Source: Aequorivita capsosiphonis DSM 23843 (GTDB taxonomy: Bacteria > Bacteroidota > Bacteroidia > Flavobacteriales > Flavobacteriaceae). From it: 64,000 bases of DNA. Location of the stretch: the NCBI RefSeq assembly GCF_000429125.1, contig NZ_AUBG01000002.1, forward strand, positions 248,001 to 312,000, written 5' to 3'. Numbering within the stretch: the stretch's first letter is position 1; each line of letters starts with the position of its first letter. The position numbers and the translations under genes are program-made. The notes below the pieces were generated by a model. The model made no database searches. It was given only the letters and a program-made list of their open reading frames with translations, and was not told the origin of the DNA. This document shows, piece by piece, positions 17,767 through 27,041 of this stretch.

Positions 17767-18237
17767 ATGGCATTTAACATTGTATTAATTGAACCAGAAA
17801 TCCCTACGAATACAGGAAATATCGGGAGATTAAGTTTAGCGTCTGGATCAACATTACACCTCGTAAAACCATTTGGTTTCGAACTAAGTGATAAGCGCGT
17901 AAAAAGAGCTGGATTGGATTATTGGCAGCATATTTCCCTTTTTATTTATGAGAACCTCGAGGACTTTTATTCAAAAAATAAAGGGAAACAGTTTGTATAC
18001 CTTTCCAGTCATGGCACTCAAGATTACTGCGCTATCGATTACAAAGACGATATGTTTCTAGTTTTCGGAAAAGAATCAGTTGGTTTACCTAAAAGTATTG
18101 TGGCAGAAAATTTAAATTCAGTCTATACTATACCTCTTTTCAGTCCTCATATTCGAAGTTTAAACTTGGCAAATGCGGTTAGCATCGTGGTTTACGAAGG
18201 TATTCGAAATGTAAAGGCACAAAACAGCAAACTATAA
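17767..18237 (+). CDS. trmL: tRNA (cytidine(34)-2'-O)-methyltransferase TrmL
   Basis: This 156-residue SPOUT-fold methyltransferase fits TrmL (YibK), which methylates the wobble ribose in tRNA-Leu. The N-terminus IVLIEPEIPTNTGNIGR, the GKESVGLP loop and the knot motif IRSLNLANAVSIVVYEG are all present. The length is that of the minimal family member. It is a separate gene with ~200 bp of upstream sequence holding nothing recognised. Confidence 0.93.
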   Translation: MAFNIVLIEPEIPTNTGNIGRLSLASGSTLHLVKPFGFELSDKRVKRAGLDYWQHISLFIYENLEDFYSKNKGKQFVYLSSHGTQDYCAIDYKDDMFLVFGKESVGLPKSIVAENLNSVYTIPLFSPHIRSLNLANAVSIVVYEGIRNVKAQNSKL

Positions 18238-18317
18238 ATTTAAGCGAATCCCCTCTCCAATTGAATCACTTTTGCAGTTTACAATCGTAATTAAATTTTA
18301 AAAAACAATTATTAAAT

Positions 18318-21146
18318 ATGGGAGATTTTTTTCCAAATCAAAGATATACCAGTTCTGGGGAACCGGAACTTGGCGTTGGTATTGTTACAGAAGTGAGCAA
18401 AGGAAAGGTGCAAATGCATTTCCCAATTTCTGGCGAAACGCGACTCTATGCCACAGAAAGCGCTCCTTTGCGCCGAACTATATTTAAACCTGGAGATTCC
18501 ATATTAGATAAGCAGGGACAATCCTTGCTGATTGAACAAGTAAAAATAGAAGACAATCTTTATGTGTATTACGGGAACGGCAGAAAGTTGCTTGAGGCAG
18601 AACTGGACGGAGGAACAATTACGCATGGTGTTGATGATAGACTTTTTACGGGTGATGTAGATACTCCTGAAATGTTTGCGTTACGTAGAGAAACGCTTTA
18701 TCACGATTATAATAGAAGAATATCTCCGGTACATGGATTTGTTGGTGGAAAAATAGATTTAATTCCTCATCAACTCTATATTGCTCATGAAGTGAGCTCC
18801 CGATTTGCACCTCGTGTTTTATTGTCAGATCAGGTTGGTCTTGGAAAAACTATTGAAGCCTGCTTGATTCTACATCGGTTATTAGTGGCCGGACGTATAT
18901 CAAGAGTGCTGATTCTTGTTCCAGAATCGCTCGTGCACCAATGGTTTGTAGAGGTTTTGCGAAAATTTAATTTGTGGTTTAATATTTTTGATGAAGAACG
19001 TTGCGCTGCTCTTGAAGACAGTGCCCCAGATGGAAACCCATTTCTCGATAATCAACTTATTATTTGTAGTACTGAGTTTTTGGCCGGTTCACAAAAACGA
19101 GCGCAACAAGCCATTTCTGCTACCTGGGATATGCTCGTTGTGGACGAAGCACATCATCTTGAATGGTCTGTTAACGAGGTAAGCCGTGAGTATCGTATTG
19201 TAGAATTATTAAGCCAAGTAGCCAAAGGATTATTACTTCTTACTGCTACCCCAGAACAATTGGGTGTAGAAAGTCATTTTGCACGTCTTCGATTACTCGA
19301 CCCCAATCGATATAATAATTACACCGATTTTATAAGCGAATCTGAAGGAAACAAAGAGATTGCTACGCTTGTTGAAAAACTATCTTCAGATAAAGTATTA
19401 AGCTTGAAAGATAAAAAGCTTTTAGAAACTACTTTTTCAAAAGAAAGAATCGCAGCATTAAATTTTAAAGACGAAGCGTCAAGGCACAATCTTATTGAAG
19501 ATTTGCTCGACCAACACGGTCCGGGTCGCGTTTTATTCAGAAATACTCGAATGGCAATGAGTGGTTTTCCCAAACGAATAGCTCATCTAGTCTCCCTGGA
19601 GATAAAAGAAAACCCTAGTCTTTGGAATGAACGCGTAACAAAGGAATTTTTCTGTGATATGGAAAGTACTTCAGATGAAAAAAGAGAACAAGAGTTTTCG
19701 TTTGATAAAGATCCTCGGGTGAGGTGGGTTTTAGAAAAAATGAAGGAATTATATCCTGCAAAAATACTTCTTATCTGCAGTTCCATAGAAAAAGTTTTAG
19801 CTTTAGAGTCTACAATAAGTAAACGTATTAAGCGGAAAGTAAGGGTTTTTCACGAAGATCTCTCGCTTGTACAGCGCGATAGAAATGCAGCTTGGTTTGC
19901 TGAACTTGATAGTGCTCAAATACTTCTCTGCTCAGAAATAGGAAGTGAAGGACGGAATTTTCAATTTGCCCATCATCTCATATTATTTGACGTGCCATTT
20001 CACCCCGAATTATTGGAGCAACGAATTGGCCGCCTTGACAGAATAGGACAGAAAAAAGACATACATATTCATATTCCATATCTTGAAGATAGCCCACAAA
20101 GCCAGCTGGTTAGATGGTTTCATGAAGGTTTGAATGCTTTTAATATAAACCTTGAAGGTGGGAATTTAATTTTTAAAAAATTTATTGAGCGATTGCTAAA
20201 TATTTCCAAAATACCTTCAGTTGAAGAAGCAAATTCTGCGTTGGAAGTATTGATTGCTGAAACAGCAAACTTTCAAAAAGAACTTAAAAAAAATCTTGCC
20301 GAAGGACGTGATAGATTATTGGAAATGAATTCATTTCGACCTAAAATAGCAAAAAAACTTATTGCCAAAATTAAAGCTGAAGATAGAGATAGCGCGCTTG
20401 AAATATATTTAACAAAAGTCTTTCAGCAGTTTGACGTAGAGATGGAAGACATTGCGGCACGAACCTATTTACTACATCCCGCTTCCTTTAATTCTGAAGT
20501 GTTTCCCTCAATTCCCAGAGAAGGAATACAGGTTACATTCGATAGAAAACGAGCGATAAGTAGGGAAGATGTTAGTTTCCTAAGTTGGGATCATCCAATG
20601 ACATCAGGAGCTATTGACATGGTGCTAAGCTCAACATTAGGCAACGCAAGCTTTGGAGTTATTCACGGAACCGGCACTCCTGCCCTGCTCCTTGAATTAA
20701 TTTTTGTTCTGGAAACAGCAGGGAAAGAAAGTATAGATATAGACCGTTTCCTTCCAAATACACCATTAAGAGTTATAATTGATCACACAGGGAAAGATGT
20801 AACAAACTCCTATTCTGTAGAAATGCTCAACAAAAATTTAATCCCTGATAGAATCGACGTGCTTTTAGAAAATGAAGCCTTTGTAGATACCTTACTTCCG
20901 AATATGATTTCATCTGCAACAGAAATTGCAAAGAAATTGGGAGAAAAGGAATTAACGAAGGCTTTGCAACGTATGAACCTTAAATTGAATCACGAAATTG
21001 AAAGGCTTTCTGCATTGCAAAAAAAGAATAAACACATTAGAACAGAAGAAATTCAGATAGCCATTGACGAACGCGAAACATTATCTAGTTTAATAAAAAA
21101 AGCTCGAATACGCTTAGATGCCTTGCAACTTATTCGGAAAGAGTAA
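18318..21146 (+). CDS. rapA: RapA-type SWI2/SNF2 RNA polymerase-associated ATPase
   Basis: This 942-residue protein is close in length to E. coli RapA (968). It opens with the RapA-type N-terminal Tudor-like region (GQRY/NQRYTSSGEPELGVG and LRRTIFKPGD), then a SNF2 helicase core with DQVGLGKT (171-178), DEAHH (276-280), TATPEQLG and the motif V/VI region GSEGRNFQFAHHLI and ERIGRLDRIGQ-type EQRIGRLDRIGQ. It ends with the RapA C-terminal domain (~550-942). RapA recycles stalled RNA polymerase after transcription. It is typical of Gammaproteobacteria and less expected here, so transfer is possible. It is a single-gene unit. Confidence 0.9.
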   Translation: MGDFFPNQRYTSSGEPELGVGIVTEVSKGKVQMHFPISGETRLYATESAPLRRTIFKPGDSILDKQGQSLLIEQVKIEDNLYVYYGNGRKLLEAELDGGTITHGVDDRLFTGDVDTPEMFALRRETLYHDYNRRISPVHGFVGGKIDLIPHQLYIAHEVSSRFAPRVLLSDQVGLGKTIEACLILHRLLVAGRISRVLILVPESLVHQWFVEVLRKFNLWFNIFDEERCAALEDSAPDGNPFLDNQLIICSTEFLAGSQKRAQQAISATWDMLVVDEAHHLEWSVNEVSREYRIVELLSQVAKGLLLLTATPEQLGVESHFARLRLLDPNRYNNYTDFISESEGNKEIATLVEKLSSDKVLSLKDKKLLETTFSKERIAALNFKDEASRHNLIEDLLDQHGPGRVLFRNTRMAMSGFPKRIAHLVSLEIKENPSLWNERVTKEFFCDMESTSDEKREQEFSFDKDPRVRWVLEKMKELYPAKILLICSSIEKVLALESTISKRIKRKVRVFHEDLSLVQRDRNAAWFAELDSAQILLCSEIGSEGRNFQFAHHLILFDVPFHPELLEQRIGRLDRIGQKKDIHIHIPYLEDSPQSQLVRWFHEGLNAFNINLEGGNLIFKKFIERLLNISKIPSVEEANSALEVLIAETANFQKELKKNLAEGRDRLLEMNSFRPKIAKKLIAKIKAEDRDSALEIYLTKVFQQFDVEMEDIAARTYLLHPASFNSEVFPSIPREGIQVTFDRKRAISREDVSFLSWDHPMTSGAIDMVLSSTLGNASFGVIHGTGTPALLLELIFVLETAGKESIDIDRFLPNTPLRVIIDHTGKDVTNSYSVEMLNKNLIPDRIDVLLENEAFVDTLLPNMISSATEIAKKLGEKELTKALQRMNLKLNHEIERLSALQKKNKHIRTEEIQIAIDERETLSSLIKKARIRLDALQLIRKE

Positions 21147-21258
21147 ATCTTTACTGTATTTATAAATGAATCTGAACAATTATCAGCCTTTATCAATAAA
21201 GGCTAGCGACACTAAAAGTTTTAAAAACATACAAAAAATATTAAACCACCAAAACACA
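21147..21258. other. Intergenic region with a small hairpin after rapA
   Basis: A 20-bp inverted repeat (AGCCTTTA / TAAAGGCT, 21185-21204) follows the rapA stop. It is not followed by a T-run, so it is only a weak terminator candidate. Confidence 0.35.
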
Positions 21259-21424
21259 ATGAAACAATTACTACTTTTTATTTCACTTGTTTTAACCACG
21301 TTTTCCATTCACAGTTAAACAACCAAAAAAGTACTATATCTTGGTAATAGTTATACAGCAGTCAATAATTTACCATTAATGGCAAATAATATGACCAGCA
21401 GTATCGGAGATGTTATATGCTCTT
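21259..21424 (+). pseudogene. N-terminal remnant of a secreted SGNH/DUF4886-type hydrolase gene
   Basis: The ATG at 21259 opens a signal-peptide-like stretch (MKQLLLFISLVLTTFSIHS) that stops at TAA 21316. The same frame continues as TTKKVLYLGNSYTAVNNLP, the block I (GNS) signature of SGNH/DUF4886 hydrolases, until another stop at 21422-21424. A CAA to TAA change (Gln to stop) just after the signal peptide, plus loss of everything beyond ~35 residues of mature protein, explains the picture. It is a broken and truncated gene. Confidence 0.7.
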
Positions 21425-21554
21425 AGCAAAAACCATTGAACCTTTAGTGGCCAAAAAAGCGAAAAAATGGATCCCAAACCCGAATCTATTTCGTGATTTC
21501 ATAAAAAATAATATCCGTAAATACTTGATTTTTAATATCTTTGAGAATGTTTAG
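21417..21554 (+). other. Short unrecognised ORF or gene fragment
   Basis: The ATG at 21417 opens 45 codons (MLLAKTIEPLVAKKAKKWI and on, ending NIFENV) with Lys-rich content. It could be the tail of a larger deleted gene joined to the SGNH remnant. There is no recognisable domain and coding status is uncertain. Confidence 0.2.
21536..21543 (+). promoter_or_regulatory. -7 promoter element of the LysM gene
   Basis: TATCTTTG fits TAnnTTTG and lies ~65 bp before the ATG at 21608. The -33 element is not clear. Confidence 0.4.
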
Positions 21555-21607
21555 CTTGAACAACATGCCCTAGCAGCATAAGTTTTTAGTTCATTTAAGA
21601 AACGATT

Positions 21608-22714
21608 ATGAAGACATACAAAGTAAAAAGCGGCGACTCTCTTGGCTCAATTGCCTTTAAACAATTGGGAGCAACAGCAAAATGGCGCGAAATCGCAGCA
21701 CTGAATAATATTGTAAACGCCAATACTATTAAAGTGGGCCAAGTATTACAATTGCCTATTGAAAGTGAGCCTGAAAACAGTACAGAAAGAGCAGATGTGA
21801 TTATTATTGATGAAGATCCGCGCGTATATTATCAGTATCAAAACGACACCACCCGCAACTTTTTGGGTAAAAAGTTTAGAAAAGGAATTTATAGACTTGG
21901 GAGTCATTCCACAGAAAAATTTATACAAGAAAACCCAGCTCTGTTAGCAGCACTTAAAATCAGTAAGTCTGAAGTACAGGCCTTATTGGCTACTTCGGAG
22001 AATGAAGGGAATCTGGACGCCGTTAACACGTGGGACAACTGTTTTATGAGTTTTGGTATGTTTCAATGGACGCTTGGTTCAGGAACCGCTGAAGGGGAAT
22101 TGCCAGCACTCATTAAACTAGTGAAGGAAAAATACCCAGATGCATTTGAGCAGTTTTGTGGTCAGTTTGACGTTGATGTTTCAGAAGATACAAATGGCAC
22201 CTATGGTTATTTAATGTATAAGAACAAAAAAGTAAACACCGCTGATGCAAAACAATTTTTCCGAAGTAACATCGTAGCCTATCGTTTTGCCGCTGCCGGA
22301 TTGGACGATCGAGTCTGTGCCATACAGGTATTACACGCCATCAATCGTTTCAATCTATTTTACTTCAAAAAAACCAGTAAACTCGGAGGTTATAACTTAT
22401 TTGACCTCCTATCTTCGGAATATGCCGCGGCCTTGTTTTTGGACAATCATGTAAATAGACCTGGATATCTTTGGAATTGTGTGGCAAAAGCTATTGAAAG
22501 TACGGGGATTTCATTTGAACAACTTAAAAACGCCGGGGATAACGAAGAATTGATGGTTATCAATGCCTATCTCAAGATACGAGAAACCTATGGGGCCTCA
22601 CCAATGACTGATGCTAAAAATAGAGCAGCCGTAACCAAACGTTATCTTGATGCAGGCAAAATTTCTGCTTCAAAAGGGAGTTTTAAATCTAACCGAAGCT
22701 TAAGATCTTCGTAA
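21608..22714 (+). CDS. LysM domain protein with a lysozyme-like C-terminal domain, no signal peptide
   Basis: Residues 1-50 are a LysM domain (MKTYKVKSGDSLGSIAFKQL to VGQVLQLP) that starts at the initiator Met, with no signal peptide before it. After a ~50-residue linker, residues ~105-345 form a helical domain with LLATSENEGNLDAVNTW at 126-142 and SFGMFQWTLG at 148-157. This resembles the catalytic Glu plus GxxQ(W) arrangement of lysozyme/transglycosylase-type peptidoglycan enzymes; Glu131 or Glu133 would be the acid. LysM proteins lacking a signal peptide occur in phage tails and contractile injection systems, but no such genes are nearby. A peptidoglycan hydrolase role is inference. Confidence 0.6.
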   Translation: MKTYKVKSGDSLGSIAFKQLGATAKWREIAALNNIVNANTIKVGQVLQLPIESEPENSTERADVIIIDEDPRVYYQYQNDTTRNFLGKKFRKGIYRLGSHSTEKFIQENPALLAALKISKSEVQALLATSENEGNLDAVNTWDNCFMSFGMFQWTLGSGTAEGELPALIKLVKEKYPDAFEQFCGQFDVDVSEDTNGTYGYLMYKNKKVNTADAKQFFRSNIVAYRFAAAGLDDRVCAIQVLHAINRFNLFYFKKTSKLGGYNLFDLLSSEYAAALFLDNHVNRPGYLWNCVAKAIESTGISFEQLKNAGDNEELMVINAYLKIRETYGASPMTDAKNRAAVTKRYLDAGKISASKGSFKSNRSLRSS

Positions 22715-22735
22715 TTATCAATTATTCAAAAATCA

Positions 22736-23647
22736 TTAATTAACCTCCATCTCAGCAGCGACCTTCTCATTGTAAAGACTTTTAATAATCCCATCACTAA
22801 GTCCAATTTTTGGGACAAATACATTTTTGGATTTGCTCCATTTCATGGCTGAAAGATAAATTCGTGTGGCAGGAATTACAACATCGGCGCGATCAGGATT
22901 CATATCAAGCTCAGTGATACGTTCATCATATGAAAGTGATTTTATTTTTTTATAATAGGAAGAAAGGTATAAATAACTCAACGGCGCCCCTATTTTCTTC
23001 CCGCTCTTCTTAAAAATAGTATTGATGTTTCCTCCACTACCAATCATGGAAATTTTTTGAAAATCTTTTGTCTCTTTTTTGATCCATAGCTTCATCTCGT
23101 CCCATATACTATCTTCAACAAGGTTTTCCAAAAGACGAACCGTTCCGATTTTAAAACTTTTTGAAACAATGTTTTTACCATTGGCAAAAATGGTTAATTC
23201 CGTACTTCCTCCACCAACATCTACATATAGAAAAACCTTGTCATCTTCAATCAAGCTTTTTAAATCTGTGGAAGCAATAATTTCCGCCTCGTCCTCCCCA
23301 TCTATTATATCTATAGAAATTCCACTTTCATTTTTAATATTTTCGGCTATCTGAATTCCGTTGGAAGCCTCTCGCATTGCAGAAGTGGCACAAGCCCTAT
23401 AACGTTTTATTCCGTGGGTATTCATCAACAATCGGAAAGCGGTCATGGCTTCAACCATTCGCTTTGCATTGCATTCTGAAATTTTTCCATCCAGAAAGAC
23501 TTCGGCTCCTAAACGAATTGGAACTCGAACCAGCGATGTTTTTTTAAAAATAGTATCTTTTCTTTCCTGCTCCACCACAGTTACAATTAACAAGCGGATA
23601 GCATTACTGCCAATATCTACGGCACCGTATTTTTCAATGTTCAACAA
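22736..23647 (-). CDS. ppx: Ppx/GppA family exopolyphosphatase
   Basis: This 303-residue protein of the ASKHA fold has the Ppx/GppA signature YGAVDIGSNAIRLLI (8-22), the second phosphate motif YVDVGGGSTELTIF and the later MIGSGGNINTIF. These enzymes release phosphate from polyphosphate or hydrolyse pppGpp. It is about the size of the short Ppx forms and lacks the C-terminal HD-like domain of E. coli Ppx (513 residues). It lies one base after the ppk1 stop on the same strand, so polyphosphate turnover is the likely role. Confidence 0.9.
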   Translation of the reverse strand: MLNIEKYGAVDIGSNAIRLLIVTVVEQERKDTIFKKTSLVRVPIRLGAEVFLDGKISECNAKRMVEAMTAFRLLMNTHGIKRYRACATSAMREASNGIQIAENIKNESGISIDIIDGEDEAEIIASTDLKSLIEDDKVFLYVDVGGGSTELTIFANGKNIVSKSFKIGTVRLLENLVEDSIWDEMKLWIKKETKDFQKISMIGSGGNINTIFKKSGKKIGAPLSYLYLSSYYKKIKSLSYDERITELDMNPDRADVVIPATRIYLSAMKWSKSKNVFVPKIGLSDGIIKSLYNEKVAAEMEVN

Positions 23648-23648
23648 A

Positions 23649-25745
23649 TCAGTTTACTTCAAGTTTATTTAAATAATAATTATACATTTTGAATTGGGAA
23701 CGCACCGGTGGCTTACTATTTTTCCTGTAAGCATTATTCATTTTAATATCGAATACCCGTGCTTTAACGTTGTCACTCCAGCCTATTTCAAAATTCTCTA
23801 AAATTTCCTTTTTAATATCTTCATCATAAATGGGGCAGGTAATCTCCACTCTATTATCTAGGTTTCTTCCCATTAAATCTGCCGATGAAATATACACTTT
23901 GGTATTACCTGCATTTTCAAAAATAAACAGACGTGGATGTTCCAAATACTTACCAACTATGCTTATGGCTTCAATATTTTCACTCATTCCCTTAACTCCT
24001 GGAATGAGACAACAGATGCCGCGAACAATCATTTTTATCTTTACTCCCGCCCTACTCGCTTCATAAAGCTTATCGACCATCTTATAGTCCGAAAGGCTAT
24101 TTAGCTTTAATTTAATACCACTAGGTAAGCCAGCTTTTTTATTTTTTATCTCGTTATCAATCAAGTGATATAAAGCATTTCTGGTGTAATGCGGCGAAAC
24201 AATTAAATGACGATATTTTTTCACTTGGTAATTGACTTCAAAAAAGTCGAAAACTTTGTTTATCTCCTTACAAATTCTTTGATCTGCTGTAAACAGTGTG
24301 TAATCTGTATAAAGACGCGCTGTAGATTCATTGAAGTTTCCCGTACTTAAAATTCCGTAGCGAACCAGTTTACCGTTTTCGAGCCTTTCTATCAAGCAAG
24401 TTTTGCAGTGAACCTTTAATCCTTTTACACCAAAAATAAGCCGTACATCCTCGCTTTGAAGTAATTCGGCATATTTAATATTTGCTTCTTCATCAAAGCG
24501 GGCTTGAAGTTCAATTTGTACCGTTACATCTTTTCCGTTCTTCTTTGCGTTGATAAGCGAACTGGCGATATGCGAAACTTCAGCTAAACGATAGATGGTT
24601 ATTTTAATGGACTTCACCTTTGGATCCAAGGCAGCTTCCCTTAAAAACTTAACCACATACATAAAGGTTTGATAGGGCGCGTGAAGTAAATAATCTTTTT
24701 CAACAATTTTCTCAAATAGACTCCCCTGAAGGCTCAAGCCAGGAATTGGCAAAGGTTCTTTAGACTCATATTGCAAATCTGGTCTTCCCAAACGGGGGAA
24801 ATTCATATAATCACGTCTGTTGTGATAGCGACCACCAGGAATTAGGCTATCCGTTTTATCAATTTCCATTTTGTTTAACAAAAACTCCAGCGTTTTCTTA
24901 TCAATACTCTTGTCATATACAAAACGAACTGGGTCTCCGGTACTTCTGTTTTTAACACTTTTGGATATTTTTTCAATAAAACTCCTACTTAAATCGCTGT
25001 CAATATCCAATTCTGCATCGCGGGTTATTTTTATCATATGCGCCGAAATACTTTCATATTTAAAAATACTGAAAATATTGTGCAAACAGTGACGAATAAG
25101 GTCATCGAGGATGATCACGTATTGTTTATCTCCTTCCTGTGGCAATACCACAAAACGATCTATAGTTCGTGGAATCTCTATAAGGGCGTAATTATTTTTT
25201 GCTTCAAATGTATCATCCTCTTTGCTCATCACCATGGTTATGGCAAGATAGGCAGCACTGTCACGCAAACTAGGAAATTCCTCTACTTCACCAATCATAA
25301 TGGTCATCATCGCGGGACTCACATGACTAACAAAATATTCTGAAATAAATTTACTTTGCGTGGGTGTGATTTCAGTTTCGTCAATAATAAAGATGTTCTC
25401 CTTCCGAAGTTCCTTTTGGATATTACTCAATATTTTTAAACTATTTGCCTGCTGCTCTATTACGGTATGTGTTATTTCTTCCAAAAGATATTTGGCCGAA
25501 ATACCCCCCAAAAAACTACGACCCGTTTTACGTGCCTCTACGATACGTTTAATCGTGGCATATCGCACTTTAAAGAATTCATCGAGGTTATTAGAAAAAA
25601 TACCTAAAAATCGAAGTCTTTCAATTAAAGGGAGCTTTTTGTCATTCGCCTCTTGTAACACTCTAGCGTTAAACTGAAGCCAGCTTAATTCCCTATTGGT
25701 GTATTGATTTCGAACTGGAGTATGTGTGGCAACTTTTTCAGTCAT
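23649..25745 (-). CDS. ppk1: Polyphosphate kinase 1
   Basis: This 698-residue protein has all four Ppk1 domains. The N-terminal block starts NRELSWLQFNARVLQEAND, the head domain carries the SLIPGGRYHNRRDY segment, and the two phospholipase D-like catalytic domains contain ARFDEEANIKYAE and VKGLKVHCKTCLIER, the latter holding the autophosphorylated histidine region. It reversibly makes polyphosphate from ATP. Its start codon overlaps the sixA stop by one base and ppx follows directly, forming a three-gene operon. Confidence 0.95.
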   Translation of the reverse strand: MTEKVATHTPVRNQYTNRELSWLQFNARVLQEANDKKLPLIERLRFLGIFSNNLDEFFKVRYATIKRIVEARKTGRSFLGGISAKYLLEEITHTVIEQQANSLKILSNIQKELRKENIFIIDETEITPTQSKFISEYFVSHVSPAMMTIMIGEVEEFPSLRDSAAYLAITMVMSKEDDTFEAKNNYALIEIPRTIDRFVVLPQEGDKQYVIILDDLIRHCLHNIFSIFKYESISAHMIKITRDAELDIDSDLSRSFIEKISKSVKNRSTGDPVRFVYDKSIDKKTLEFLLNKMEIDKTDSLIPGGRYHNRRDYMNFPRLGRPDLQYESKEPLPIPGLSLQGSLFEKIVEKDYLLHAPYQTFMYVVKFLREAALDPKVKSIKITIYRLAEVSHIASSLINAKKNGKDVTVQIELQARFDEEANIKYAELLQSEDVRLIFGVKGLKVHCKTCLIERLENGKLVRYGILSTGNFNESTARLYTDYTLFTADQRICKEINKVFDFFEVNYQVKKYRHLIVSPHYTRNALYHLIDNEIKNKKAGLPSGIKLKLNSLSDYKMVDKLYEASRAGVKIKMIVRGICCLIPGVKGMSENIEAISIVGKYLEHPRLFIFENAGNTKVYISSADLMGRNLDNRVEITCPIYDEDIKKEILENFEIGWSDNVKARVFDIKMNNAYRKNSKPPVRSQFKMYNYYLNKLEVN

Positions 25746-26230
25746 TATCTAAGGTCTCTTGGGAAAATTGTTTTTACAGTTTTACCTGTCGTTATCGTAC
25801 TCCATTTTTTTTCGTCAAACTGCAACATTACAAAGCCACAGGTTGGAACGTTCTCAATATATCGGTTTCCAAGCATATTTACAACAGAAGTGAGTGCGTG
25901 ATTATGTCCGAAAATCATTACCGAATCTAAAGTATCATCTAATGATTTTATGATGCGCATCACATTCTGACCACTAAAATCGTAAAGATCGTGGTTCGTT
26001 TCAAAATTCGCGTCGCTAATATCAAGCGCTTCTTTAAAAAATTCGGCCGTAGCTAAGGTTCGTGTGGCATCGCTACTAATAATTTTTTGAGGAGGTTCAA
26101 TTTCAATTTTCACTTTATTTGAAACCAATTTTCCGTCCCGCTTCCCTTTTTCTTTTAAAGGGCGTTTATGATCATCTACGTCTTCTTTCCAAGATGATTT
26201 TGCATGTCTTACTAAATAGATTGTTTTCAT
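25745..26230 (-). CDS. sixA: SixA-type histidine phosphatase
   Basis: This 161-residue histidine phosphatase begins MKTIYLVRHAKSSWKED, with the catalytic RH(A) motif at 8-10. The second catalytic block is FGHNHALT, with His near 110. SixA removes phosphate from phosphohistidine proteins in E. coli. Bacteroidetes homologues are poorly studied. It is the first gene of the sixA-ppk1-ppx operon (one-base overlap with ppk1), so it may act on phosphohistidine or on a polyphosphate-linked target. That link is inference from context. Confidence 0.85.
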   Translation of the reverse strand: MKTIYLVRHAKSSWKEDVDDHKRPLKEKGKRDGKLVSNKVKIEIEPPQKIISSDATRTLATAEFFKEALDISDANFETNHDLYDFSGQNVMRIIKSLDDTLDSVMIFGHNHALTSVVNMLGNRYIENVPTCGFVMLQFDEKKWSTITTGKTVKTIFPRDLR

Positions 26231-26396
26231 TTCTAAAAAAAATATTCTAGTTTCTTGTTTATAGTTTTAGGTTTTGGAGCTTCGGTACAATTTTATGAAA
26301 CATCAATTTAGCAGTTTCATTATAAAGCTTCAGTCATAAAATCACTCAGCCACCATTGAATTCAACATTTTAATATAGAATCACTAATCGTTAATT

Positions 26397-27041
26397 TTAC
26401 GGGGCTAACCTTTCAATAACCCAGTCATAATTTTTTAGAGTATAACGAATTCTATCGTGCAATCTGTTAGGTCTGCCTTGCCAGAATTCTATTGAAATGG
26501 GTTTTATCAAATACCCACCCCATTCTTTTGGTTTGGGCAATTCTTTCTTTTCATATTTTTTTTCCAAATCGGCCAGGTTCTTCTCCAGAACCTCACGTGA
26601 TTCCACAACGCTACTTTGATGCGAAACAGCGCTTCCCAACTGACTTCCTTTTGGACGCGAATGAAAATAATTTGTAGAATCTGCTTCCGAAGTTTTCTCC
26701 GCAGTTCCTTTAATTATAACCTGTCGTTCCAAATTCGGCCAAAAGAACGAAAGTGAAACTTTATTGTTATTGGCTATAGATTTTCCTTTTTCACTATTGT
26801 AATTGGTATAAAAGTAGAAGCCGTATTCATCATATTTTTTAAGTAGTACTACGCGACCTTTCGGAAAACCATCCGTGCCAATCGTGTTTATCGTCATTGC
26901 GTTTACTTCATCTACACCATCACTATCTTTTACCTCATAAAACCACTTGCGAAATTGTTGCATGGGGTTTTCATCAATCGTTGTTTCAGAAAGTTCCCCT
27001 TTTTCGTATGATTTTCGGTAGTCGTGAAGCTTTTCACCCAT
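26397..27041 (-). CDS. pdxH: Pyridoxamine 5'-phosphate oxidase
   Basis: This 214-residue FMN enzyme matches PdxH, which oxidises pyridoxamine- or pyridoxine-5'-phosphate to pyridoxal-5'-phosphate. Recognisable parts are the FMN-binding FPKGRVVLLKKYDEYGFYFYTNYNSEKG region, FFWPNLERQVIIKGTAEK, SRPKGSQLGSAVSHQSSVV and the C-terminal EFWQGRPNRLHDRIRY with the conserved Arg-His. The length is normal. It is a single gene. A dispersed inverted repeat lies upstream. Confidence 0.95.
   Translation of the reverse strand: MGEKLHDYRKSYEKGELSETTIDENPMQQFRKWFYEVKDSDGVDEVNAMTINTIGTDGFPKGRVVLLKKYDEYGFYFYTNYNSEKGKSIANNNKVSLSFFWPNLERQVIIKGTAEKTSEADSTNYFHSRPKGSQLGSAVSHQSSVVESREVLEKNLADLEKKYEKKELPKPKEWGGYLIKPISIEFWQGRPNRLHDRIRYTLKNYDWVIERLAP

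Noticed and set aside
25038-25343. 101-codon plus-strand frame inside ppk1
   Set aside because: It is an antisense shadow of a conserved ppk1 region with no start signals or homology.
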